Shown piece after piece: positions 7,615 to 15,915 of a stretch of DNA of 64,000 nucleotides. Position numbers and translations under genes: made by a program. Under the pieces are notes generated by a model. That model saw only the letters and a list, made by a program, of their open reading frames with translations. It made no database searches and was not told where the DNA came from. Each line of letters opens with the position of its first letter. Position 1 is the first letter of the stretch. Source of the DNA: an uncultured Bacteroidales bacterium (GTDB lineage Bacteria; Bacteroidota; Bacteroidia; Bacteroidales; Muribaculaceae); assembly GCA_902792435.1 (NCBI GenBank), contig CADAZN010000006.1:1-64000 (forward strand). Direction: 5' to 3'.

Positions 7615-8559
7615 TTGACACAAGGATTAGTAATAAAGAACACTGGTAGCTGGTACATTGTGCGCACAGCCGATGGTACCGAGCGCAACTGCAAAATCAA
7701 GGGAAACCTGCGCTTGAAGGGTTTCCGTTGCACTAATCCTGTGGCAGTGGGCGACAACGTGGAAATTGAGGTTAAGGATGATGGCACAGCGTTCATCCGC
7801 TCGATATTGCCTCGCCGCAACTATATCATTCGCCGTGCAAGTAATCTCTCGCGCGAGTTCCAGATTCTTGCTGCCAACCTTGACATGGCGGTTCTCGTGG
7901 TCACGCTCGTCAATCCCGAGACAAGTACCGTCTTTATTGACCGCTTCCTTGCTACTGCCGAGGCCTATAACGTGCCAGTGACAATTGTTTTCAACAAGAT
8001 TGACTTGCTCACCGAGCCCGAGGACCGCGAGTTGCTCGAGGCTGTTATATATTTATATAGGAGTATAGGTTATACTGTTGTGCCCATGTCAGTCATTACA
8101 GGTGAGGGGCTGGACTTGTTGCGCGATGAATTGCGTGGAAAGACAGCATTGTTCAGCGGCAACTCGGGAGTAGGGAAGAGCTCTATCATCAATCTGCTGG
8201 TACCCGAAGCACGGCTCAAAGTGGGTGATATCTCGGAGGTACATCACACAGGCATGCATACAACTACCTTCAGTGAGATGCTCGACATCCCTGGCGACGA
8301 CGCTGGCCACATCATCGACACTCCGGGAGTGAAAGGCTTTGGCACTATCGATTTTGAGAAGAGCGAGATTGCTCACTATTTTCCCGAGATTTTCAAGGTT
8401 TCAAAGGAATGTAAATATAGCAACTGCACTCACACCCATGAGCCCGGGTGCGCCGTGCGTGAGGCGGTGGAACAAAGCCGCATCAGCCAGTCGCGCTACA
8501 ACAGTTACCTGAGCATCATGGAAGACACTGATCCCGATAAATATCGCAAACCGTTTTAA
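7615..8559 (+). CDS. rsgA: Ribosome small subunit-dependent GTPase A
   Basis: Circularly permuted GTPase that checks late maturation of the 30S subunit. 314 residues: N-terminal OB-fold (about 1-70), then G4 NKID (127-130), P-loop GNSGVGKSS (182-190) and G3 DTPG (235-238), the permuted order that defines the family. The C-terminal zinc knuckle has C266, C271, H273 and C279. The start is a TTG (7615-7617): no ATG lies between the promoter and the OB-fold, and the next Met is residue 91. There is no Shine-Dalgarno site, as is common in Bacteroidetes. Confidence 0.95.
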   Translation: MTQGLVIKNTGSWYIVRTADGTERNCKIKGNLRLKGFRCTNPVAVGDNVEIEVKDDGTAFIRSILPRRNYIIRRASNLSREFQILAANLDMAVLVVTLVNPETSTVFIDRFLATAEAYNVPVTIVFNKIDLLTEPEDRELLEAVIYLYRSIGYTVVPMSVITGEGLDLLRDELRGKTALFSGNSGVGKSSIINLLVPEARLKVGDISEVHHTGMHTTTFSEMLDIPGDDAGHIIDTPGVKGFGTIDFEKSEIAHYFPEIFKVSKECKYSNCTHTHEPGCAVREAVEQSRISQSRYNSYLSIMEDTDPDKYRKPF

Positions 8560-8573
8560 CCAATGTATAATTC

Positions 8574-8601
8574 ATGATGCACAATATGAGTTGTGCATCA
8601 T
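8574..8601 (+). terminator. Hairpin after rsgA, also a dispersed repeat
   Basis: Perfect 11-bp stem ATGATGCACAA/TTGTGCATCAT with a six-base loop, 14 bases after the rsgA stop. No good T-run follows. Near copies lie at 23209-23242 and, as a half site, at 26489-26502, so this may be a small dispersed hairpin element reused as a transcript end. Confidence 0.5.
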
Positions 8602-8629
8602 CAAACAATAATTGGTAACTCATAAAAGT

Positions 8630-8664
8630 AAGCGGTAGAACCTCCTAGGAGCGTTCTACCGCTT
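8630..8664 (-). terminator. ppdK terminator
   Basis: 12-bp stem AAGCGGTAGAAC (8630-8641)/GTTCTACCGCTT (8653-8664). On the minus strand it is followed by ACTTTTATG. It lies 23 bases after the ppdK stop. Confidence 0.8.
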
Positions 8665-8687
8665 GTTAATTTAATAAGGTGTAGTCC

Positions 8688-11405
8688 TTATTTGCCTTCT
8701 ACGGCTGCCTGAGCGGCTGCGAGTCGTGCGATGGGCACACGGTAAGGACTGCAAGAAACGTAGTCCATGCCGAGGCCAGCGCAGAACTTCACGCTCGAAG
8801 GCTCACCACCGTGCTCGCCACAGATACCCACTTTGAGTTCGGGCTTAGTTGCACGGCCCTTCTTGGTTCCCATCTCAACGAGCTGGCCAACGCCTTCCTG
8901 GTCGAGGACTGCAAATGGATCAACCTTGAGGATGCCAAGCTCTTTGTACTTGCCAAGGAACTTAGGAGCATCGTCGCGTGAGTAACCAAAGGTCATCTGA
9001 GTCAGGTCGTTGGTACCGAACGAGAAGAAGTCGGCAACCTGAGCGATTTGGTCAGCAACGAGAGCAGCACGTGGAATCTCAATCATGGTACCTACCTTGT
9101 AGGCAACAGTCTCGCCACGCTCGGCAAATACCTTCTGTGCGGTCTCGTTGATGATGCGAGCCTGCATCTCAATCTCAGGAAGAACACCTACCAATGGAAC
9201 CATAATCTCGGGGTGAACGTCGATGCCGCGAGCCTTCACGTTGAGGGCTGCCTCGATGATGGCGCGTGCCTGCATCTCGGTAATCTCGGGATAGGTACAT
9301 CCCAGACGGCAACCGCGGTGGCCGAGCATTGGGTTGAACTCCTCGAGGTTGGTGCAAACGTTCTTCACATCCTCAAGAGTGATGCCGAGTTCTTCGGCAA
9401 GCTCCTTCTGAGTAGCGAGCTGGTGGGGTACGAACTCGTGCAAGGGAGGATCGAGCAGGCGGATGGTAACACCAAATCCGTCCATAGCCTCGAAGATGCC
9501 CTCAAAGTCACCACGCTGTAATGGGAGCAGCTTGTCGAGTGCAACTCGGCGGCTCTCCTCGTCGCTAGCGATAATCATCTCGCGCATAGCTTTGATGCGG
9601 TCGCCCTCGAAGAACATGTGCTCAGTGCGGCACAGACCGATACCCTTGGCACCAAACTTGCGAGCAACCTTGGCGTCGCGTGGTGAGTCGGCATTGGTGC
9701 GAACGTACATCTTGCTGTATTTCTCAGCCAGATTCATGATAGAAGCGAAGTCACCGCTCATGTCGGCGTCAACGGTCGATACGAGACCCTCGTAAACCTC
9801 ACCGGTGCTACCGTTCAATGAAATCCAGTCGCCCTCGTGGTAAACCTTACCACTCATCTCAACGGTCTTGTTCTTGTAGTCAACAAGAATTTCGCCAGCG
9901 CCCGAAACGCAGCAGCGACCCATACCGCGAGCAACAACGGCTGCGTGGCTGGTCATACCACCGCGAGCGGTGAGGATACCCTGTGCTACGCTCATACCGC
10001 GCAAGTCCTCGGGAGAAGTCTCAAGGCGAACCAAGATAACTTTCTTGTTGCGCTGTGCCCATGCCTCGGCATCGTCGGCAAAGAATACGATGTGACCGGT
10101 AGCAGCACCAGGACTTGCGGGAAGACCCTTGGCAACAACCTTGGCAGTCTTCATTGCCGAAGCGTCGAATACTGGGTGGAGAAGCTCGTCAAGTTTCTCA
10201 GGCTCCATGCGCTTGAGGACGGTCTTCTCGTCGATTTTGCCCTCACGAAGCAGATCCATGGCAATCTTAACCATAGCAGCGCCGGTGCGCTTGCCGTTAC
10301 GAGTTTGCAACAGCCAAAGCTTGCCGTCCTGGATGGTGAACTCCATGTCCTGCATGTCGCGATAGTGCTCCTCGAGGCGGTGCTGAATCTCAACCAGCTC
10401 CTTGGCGCACTCAGGCATTGACTCCTCAAGTGAAGGATACTTGCTTGCGCGCTCTTCCTCGCTGATGCCCTGAAGGGCAGCCCAGCGGCGTGAACCCTCG
10501 GTCATAATCTGCTGAGGTGTGCGAACACCAGCTACAACGTCCTCGCCCTGAGCATTGATCAGGTACTCGCCGTTGAAGAGGTTCTCACCAGTAGCAGCGT
10601 CGCGAGAGAAGCAAACGCCAGTAGCCGAGTTGTTACCCATGTTACCATAAACCATGGCCTGAACGTTAACAGCGGTGCCATACTCCTCGGGGATGCGGTT
10701 CATCTGACGATAGAGGATAGCGCGCTCGTTGTTCCAGCTGTCGAATACAGCGCAAATTGCGCCCCAAAGCTGATCCCATGCACTAGTTGGGAAGTCCTTG
10801 CCAGTATTGTTCTTAACAGCCTCTTTGAACAGCTTAACAAGAGTCTTGAGGTCTTCAACCTCGAGCTCAGTGTCGAATTTCACGCCCTTGTCGGCCTTTA
10901 CTTTCTCGATAATAGCCTCAAATGGGTCGATGTCGGTCTTGTTCTCAGGCTTCATGCCAAGAACTACGTCACCGTACATCTGAACGAAGCGGCGATAGCT
11001 GTCCCAAGCAAAGCGGGGATTTCCACTCTTTTCGGCAAGAGTAGCAGCTACCTCGTCGTTGATACCCAAGTTAAGAACGGTGTCCATCATACCAGGCATC
11101 GAAACGGGAGCACCTGAGCGCACCGATACGAGCTGAGGATTTGATGGGTCGTTGAACTTGTTGCCAGTCAAGCTCTCGATGTGAGCTATTGACTTCTCAA
11201 CGTCACCCTTGATGAGTTTGATAACTTCGTCGCGTCCCTTCTCGTTGTAGAGGCGACACATTTCAGTGGTGATAGTGAAACCTGGAGGAACAGGCACACC
11301 AATGAGGTTCATCTCGGCGAGGTTAGCACCCTTACCTCCAAGGAGGTCTCTCATGTCGGCACTACCTTCTGCTTTACCGTTACCGAAAGTGTAGATTGTC
11401 TTCAT
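8688..11405 (-). CDS. ppdK: Pyruvate, phosphate dikinase
   Basis: Cytoplasmic interconversion of pyruvate + ATP + Pi with PEP + AMP + PPi, a PPi-linked step of glycolysis/gluconeogenesis typical of Bacteroidales. The 905 residues are full length. The N-terminal ATP-grasp domain begins with LLGGKGANLAEM and TITTEMC. The central phosphohistidine domain carries GGMTSHAAVVARGMGRCC (catalytic His). The C-terminal PEP-binding barrel has FFSFGTNDLTQMTFGYSRDD and VGICGEHGGEP. It is a single-gene unit with its own promoter (11520-11527) and terminator. The leader is about 100 bases long. Confidence 0.97.
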   Translation of the reverse strand: MKTIYTFGNGKAEGSADMRDLLGGKGANLAEMNLIGVPVPPGFTITTEMCRLYNEKGRDEVIKLIKGDVEKSIAHIESLTGNKFNDPSNPQLVSVRSGAPVSMPGMMDTVLNLGINDEVAATLAEKSGNPRFAWDSYRRFVQMYGDVVLGMKPENKTDIDPFEAIIEKVKADKGVKFDTELEVEDLKTLVKLFKEAVKNNTGKDFPTSAWDQLWGAICAVFDSWNNERAILYRQMNRIPEEYGTAVNVQAMVYGNMGNNSATGVCFSRDAATGENLFNGEYLINAQGEDVVAGVRTPQQIMTEGSRRWAALQGISEEERASKYPSLEESMPECAKELVEIQHRLEEHYRDMQDMEFTIQDGKLWLLQTRNGKRTGAAMVKIAMDLLREGKIDEKTVLKRMEPEKLDELLHPVFDASAMKTAKVVAKGLPASPGAATGHIVFFADDAEAWAQRNKKVILVRLETSPEDLRGMSVAQGILTARGGMTSHAAVVARGMGRCCVSGAGEILVDYKNKTVEMSGKVYHEGDWISLNGSTGEVYEGLVSTVDADMSGDFASIMNLAEKYSKMYVRTNADSPRDAKVARKFGAKGIGLCRTEHMFFEGDRIKAMREMIIASDEESRRVALDKLLPLQRGDFEGIFEAMDGFGVTIRLLDPPLHEFVPHQLATQKELAEELGITLEDVKNVCTNLEEFNPMLGHRGCRLGCTYPEITEMQARAIIEAALNVKARGIDVHPEIMVPLVGVLPEIEMQARIINETAQKVFAERGETVAYKVGTMIEIPRAALVADQIAQVADFFSFGTNDLTQMTFGYSRDDAPKFLGKYKELGILKVDPFAVLDQEGVGQLVEMGTKKGRATKPELKVGICGEHGGEPSSVKFCAGLGMDYVSCSPYRVPIARLAAAQAAVEGK

Positions 11406-11741
11406 TTGTTAAAACTGAATTAAAATATAAAATAGTAAATGTTTAGATTATTTTACGTTAATGTGTTGAGCAACAATAGATTCAATCATCCTTGCGCCCA
11501 AAAAGCGCTTTTGCAAGTGCAAAGGTAGTGAATTTCTTTGAATATTAATATATATTATTTTTAAAAATAAACATAATATTTGTGCAATCCTTTGATATAA
11601 ACAACAGAATTACAAATGCCAAAAAGATCCATATCCAATTAATAATGCACTCTCTCAGTATGTTTTATTGCTATGAAATGTGTGGATGTTTAAATATACA
11701 CTTTACTGTGTGTTACTCATACGGTTTCTCATCAAGCTTAT
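11406..11741. other. AT-rich intergenic region holding the ppdK promoter
   Basis: No gene is seen. On the minus strand the ppdK -7 box TACCTTTG lies at 11520-11527. Next to the expected transcription start is a perfect 12-bp palindrome, AAAAGCGCTTTT (11501-11512), which could be an operator. The rest (about 11530-11741) is AT-rich and shows no hairpin, RNA motif or open frame that can be supported. Confidence 0.6.
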
Positions 11742-13307
11742 TTATTGATTTTTAATAGTCTTTTCGCTACAACTTCTATTAAAAATGTATTGATCATTAT
11801 GAGTGCGCCCATTGGTGAAGTCAAAGATTGTCTCAGGATCTATGGGCACTCCCATATAACGGATTTCAAAGTGGAGTTTTGGTTCAGTGCAATTTCCTGT
11901 GCTACCACTCAGAGCAATAGGTGTTCCAGCCTTAACATATTGGTTCTCTTTAACAAAGAACATAGAGAGGTGAGCATAGATAGTCTCAAGACCATTATTA
12001 TGACGAACGATTAAGAATGCCCCCAATCTGTTACGCTCAAATTCTATGAGACGCACTTTGCCGGTGAAAGCTGCATAAACTGTGTCACCATTATTAGCCT
12101 TAAAATCGGTACCTTTGTGCATGTGATATCCGAAATGAGAAGTAATCATTCGGTATTTAATGGGCATTGCATACTTCGAAACGTCAATAGTCTTGGAAGA
12201 GGGGATGTTACTGCTACCATATGGGTTAATACTACGGTTGCTCCATCCCACGCTGTAGATGTCATCAACGATGTCGCTATCGGTCCGTCGTTCTTTTTGG
12301 CTTCTAGACAGCAGTTCTCTATGTTTTTGTCTGTAATCAGAAATGGAAGGACCACTGGAATTATTATTTATTTTCTTTTCTGTTGTCTCAGTAAAGTCGT
12401 AACTAATTATAGAATAGTCCATATTCAGAAGAGTGTCGAGCTCGGCTTTGCGTTTTTTATGGTCTAATAAAGTGTTGCTGTCGAGATATTCACAGGGAGT
12501 GATTATCTCGCCATTTGTATTCATTAATCCCCATTTCCCTTTATCTTTAATCATGAAAGATTTTTCATCAAATCCATCGATATCATCATACATGCAAGGA
12601 AAAATAATCTCTCCAATTTTGTTAATTAAACCACAACGATTATTTCTATTGATTCTTGCAAAGTCTTTACTGATTTTACTTATGTCAATATATTTACACG
12701 CAAGAACTTCTTGACCTTTTGAATTAATAACTCCATACAGGTTGTTGTTTCTGACTTTTGCCAATCCATCATTCAATTTCTCTACTTGATCATATTTGAA
12801 GCCTGTTATTTTCTTTCCACTAGTGCTTGTGAATCCCCACACATTGCCTTCTTTTAGTGCAGTAAATCCCTTATCAAAATAGATTAAATCGTCATATCGG
12901 CATGGGATAACCTCTTTGCCATTAAAATTAACCAATCCGCACTTATTGTTATTTATTATCTCAGCAAAACCGTGGTAATAATTATTTATGTCATCAAATT
13001 TGCATGGAACAATCTCATTGCCAGCAGTATCTACAAGACCACATTTGTTATTATTATATACCTTGGCGACTCCGTTCTTGAAGTCTCCAATACTATCGTA
13101 CTTGCAGGGTATGATCTCTTGACCTTTGGTATTGACAAATCCCCATAGATTGTCACGCTCAACATATGCTCCTTCGTCAGTGATGTTGCCTACAGAATCA
13201 TACTTTTTTAAGGAATTATATAATTGTTCGTTATTAACCATAGCATAGCCAGAAAGGATGCTGAAAACTAATAACGTGGACAGGATATATTTATTCAAAT
13301 TTGTCAT
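11742..13307 (-). CDS. Secreted WG-repeat protein with C-terminal peptidase M23 domain
   Basis: 521 residues. An N-terminal hydrophobic signal (about 5-22) is followed by some six WG (KWG) repeats at about 45-275. These have the pattern NLWGFVN..G.EIIPCKYD.I, most carrying Cys in IPCKY and KCGLV. A charged linker (about 280-375) leads to a LytM/M23 domain (about 380-500). Metal ligands H397 and D401 (HKGTD) and H446 (AHLS) are present. The usual HxH motif reads KLH: the first His is Lys477, H479 remains. M23 enzymes cut peptidoglycan cross-bridges, but this substitution makes activity uncertain. The N-terminal half nearly matches the upstream gene, 48 bases away. The gene is AT-rich compared with its neighbours. 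Confidence 0.85.
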   Translation of the reverse strand: MTNLNKYILSTLLVFSILSGYAMVNNEQLYNSLKKYDSVGNITDEGAYVERDNLWGFVNTKGQEIIPCKYDSIGDFKNGVAKVYNNNKCGLVDTAGNEIVPCKFDDINNYYHGFAEIINNNKCGLVNFNGKEVIPCRYDDLIYFDKGFTALKEGNVWGFTSTSGKKITGFKYDQVEKLNDGLAKVRNNNLYGVINSKGQEVLACKYIDISKISKDFARINRNNRCGLINKIGEIIFPCMYDDIDGFDEKSFMIKDKGKWGLMNTNGEIITPCEYLDSNTLLDHKKRKAELDTLLNMDYSIISYDFTETTEKKINNNSSGPSISDYRQKHRELLSRSQKERRTDSDIVDDIYSVGWSNRSINPYGSSNIPSSKTIDVSKYAMPIKYRMITSHFGYHMHKGTDFKANNGDTVYAAFTGKVRLIEFERNRLGAFLIVRHNNGLETIYAHLSMFFVKENQYVKAGTPIALSGSTGNCTEPKLHFEIRYMGVPIDPETIFDFTNGRTHNDQYIFNRSCSEKTIKNQ

Positions 13308-13356
13308 AAAGAAGTGTTGTGAATAATAGGTTAATCCTTGTCTGGAATATATGATT

Positions 13357-15675
13357 TTAATTCTCTCCTGAAAGCGTGAATGTTATTGGAAGTGTGTACC
13401 AAACGTTTATTCTGTCTCCATTACCGTTTCGGCCTGGTCTGAATCTTGGTAAAGATTTGCACAATCGTATTGCTTCGCGGTCAAGATTTTTGTCAACCGA
13501 GCGAGCCACCCTAACGTCGCCAATCTTACCAGTCTTTGTGACAACAAATTGAACCACAACCTTTCCTTGGATGTTGCTGTCAGCAGCAGCCTGTGGATAA
13601 CGGATGTTGCTTCTCAAGTACTTCATAAGAGCTGCGTCACCTCCTGGGAAAGAAGGCATGTGAGCAGCTGAATGATGTACTTCTTCTCCATTTTTATGGA
13701 ATTTGTTACCATTTTGGTCATAAATGGCAAATATTTCAAGTTTGTAACTAGTTGAAATAGTTGAGAGATAAGTGTCATCATTAGCGTCTTTATCAATGCT
13801 ATAAGGAGACTCTAAGATATCATTAGTTACATGCCCATTGCGTATAATAGTTTTGATAATCTTATCTTCATCAATATTAAGTTTGATGTGGTTGCCTTTT
13901 CCGTCTTCTGATTCCCAAATGCCGTAAAAGAGGTCTTCATTGTAGTAAATGGGTAAGACCTCTTCACCAGAATTGTTTATTAAACCGAAGTAGCCATCTT
14001 TTTCAACCAAAGCTAAACCATTGTGGATCTTATGTATTTCATAAAAAACAAATGGCGCAACAATTTCACCTTTCGAGTTGATTAGTCCCCAATTATAACC
14101 TTTTTTTGCACTAAAGAAACTTCCTTCGGAAGGGCCTATCTTATCATACTTACATGGAACGGCAATCTCCCCCTTATTATTTATCAAACCATACTTATAT
14201 TCATGACGAATTATTGTGTAATCTTTGGTTATAGGTGTTATTTCATTGTATTGGCATGGTTGAACCTCTTTACCTGAGGCATTGACAACCCCATATAATA
14301 ATTTATACTTAACTTTTGCTAATTTTTCGTTTATCTTCCACACGTTGTTGTAAATGAAATTTGAAATCTCATTCCCGTTAAAGTCGACAAATCCCCACCA
14401 CTTATTGCTTTTAAAAGCGACAGAACCATAAAACAGAATGTGTCCGTTATATTTACAGCGGGAGACTTCTTTTCCGTTTAAATTAATCATACCGTATTTG
14501 TTACTCTTTTTTACGATAGCAACCCCGTAAGTGAAACTTCCAATTGAGTCATATTTGCAACGTGCTATTTCTTTTCCTTGGGAATTCACTAAACCATATT
14601 TGCCATCCTTTTTAACTATTGATGTGCCATTATCAAACTCTTTTACTATATAATATTTGCTGAGGGCTTTTCTTTTGATTGCCTCTGCAGCTGTAATTTG
14701 AGAGTTATCTTCTGTCTCTTTAATTTTGACTGTTTTTTCGGCAATATTCTTCTTTGCTGATCTTTCTTCGGTTGCTTTTTGCTTTTTTTCTGCCTCTATC
14801 TGCTTTTCTCTTTCCAATTTCTCATAATACTCATAATAGCTTATTTGATCGTTGTCAATATTAGGAGACTCTCCGTTTGAGTCTATAAATGTCCAGTTAT
14901 TCTTGTCTTTAACTTTAAAAATGTCTCCATTATGTAGTTCTATTTCATCATACATACAGGGAATAAGAATTTCTCCTGAGCTATTAATCAGTCCACAACG
15001 GCCATTTCGAACAATTATAGCATATTTTGGGTCTAATATGGTTATTTCATGATACTTGGTTGAAAGAATTTCGTTTCCAGTGGCATTTACCGCTCCGAAT
15101 AAGTTTCCAGAACAGACAATTGCCAATCCTTCGCTTAATTTTTTAACGTGTTCATATTTGAAACCTGTAATTACTTTTCCGTTATTGGTGCTTGCAAATC
15201 CCCACATATTGCCGTCTTTTAGTGCAGCAAATCCCTCATCAAAATAGATTATGTCGTCATATTGGCATGGGAGAACTTCCTTTCCGTTAAAATTAACTAA
15301 TCCGCACTTATTGTTATTTATTATCTCAGCAAAACCATGGTAATAATTATTTATATCGTCATACTTGCATGGAACAATCTCATTGCCAATAGAATCTACA
15401 AGACCGCATTTGTTGTTTTTATATACTTTGGCAATACCCTTTTTGAATTCTCCAATATTATCGTACTTGCAGGGTATGATTTCTTGGCCTATGATATTGA
15501 CAAATCCCCATAGGTTGTCTCTCTCAACATAGGCTCCTTCGTTAGTGAAATTGCCAACGGAATCATACTTTTTTAAAGCATTATATAATTGTTCGTTATT
15601 GACCTCAGCATTAGCCATAAAATATATGATAACTAATAAGATAGAGGCCAAGGAGTATTTTATTTTGTAACTCAT
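13357..15675 (-). CDS. Secreted WG-repeat protein with TonB C-terminal domain
   Basis: 772 residues. A signal peptide (about 6-24) is followed by a first WG-repeat block (about 40-285) nearly matching the downstream paralogue. Then come a Lys/Glu-rich linker (about 288-345), a second WG block (about 345-585) and a small unassigned domain (FYGIWESEDGKGNHIKL onward). The end is a TonB C-terminal domain (about 675-770) with FPGGDAALMKYLRSNIRYP, IQGKVVVQFVV and LPRFRPGR. In Bacteroidetes, TonB_C domains also occur in proteins that are not classical energy transducers. With a signal sequence instead of a proven cytoplasmic anchor plus proline-rich spacer, this one may act in the periplasm. AT-rich. 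No -7 box was found upstream. Confidence 0.85.
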   Translation of the reverse strand: MSYKIKYSLASILLVIIYFMANAEVNNEQLYNALKKYDSVGNFTNEGAYVERDNLWGFVNIIGQEIIPCKYDNIGEFKKGIAKVYKNNKCGLVDSIGNEIVPCKYDDINNYYHGFAEIINNNKCGLVNFNGKEVLPCQYDDIIYFDEGFAALKDGNMWGFASTNNGKVITGFKYEHVKKLSEGLAIVCSGNLFGAVNATGNEILSTKYHEITILDPKYAIIVRNGRCGLINSSGEILIPCMYDEIELHNGDIFKVKDKNNWTFIDSNGESPNIDNDQISYYEYYEKLEREKQIEAEKKQKATEERSAKKNIAEKTVKIKETEDNSQITAAEAIKRKALSKYYIVKEFDNGTSIVKKDGKYGLVNSQGKEIARCKYDSIGSFTYGVAIVKKSNKYGMINLNGKEVSRCKYNGHILFYGSVAFKSNKWWGFVDFNGNEISNFIYNNVWKINEKLAKVKYKLLYGVVNASGKEVQPCQYNEITPITKDYTIIRHEYKYGLINNKGEIAVPCKYDKIGPSEGSFFSAKKGYNWGLINSKGEIVAPFVFYEIHKIHNGLALVEKDGYFGLINNSGEEVLPIYYNEDLFYGIWESEDGKGNHIKLNIDEDKIIKTIIRNGHVTNDILESPYSIDKDANDDTYLSTISTSYKLEIFAIYDQNGNKFHKNGEEVHHSAAHMPSFPGGDAALMKYLRSNIRYPQAAADSNIQGKVVVQFVVTKTGKIGDVRVARSVDKNLDREAIRLCKSLPRFRPGRNGNGDRINVWYTLPITFTLSGEN

Positions 15676-15915
15676 AGATAGCGTGGAGTAGCTTTTAGTC
15701 TTTAGGATTTTATTGTTTATGTTTTTTATCAGTTATACCATAATAAAAATTCATGCAAATTAAACAAAAAATCTTCATTTATACAAATTAACGTGGAAGT
15801 ATTCATAGTAAGAACTAACATTGCTAGATATATGATAAAATGGCATATCTGTCAGTTGGCATATAATTTGCAAGTGATTGATAAGTATACTAATATCAAA
15901 AAGGAAAATAATCAT

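Noticed and set aside
15793..15915. Longer start for the TPR protein
   Set aside because: The 41 extra codons are AT-rich with no ribosome site, and the ATG at 15916 gives a cleaner N-terminus.
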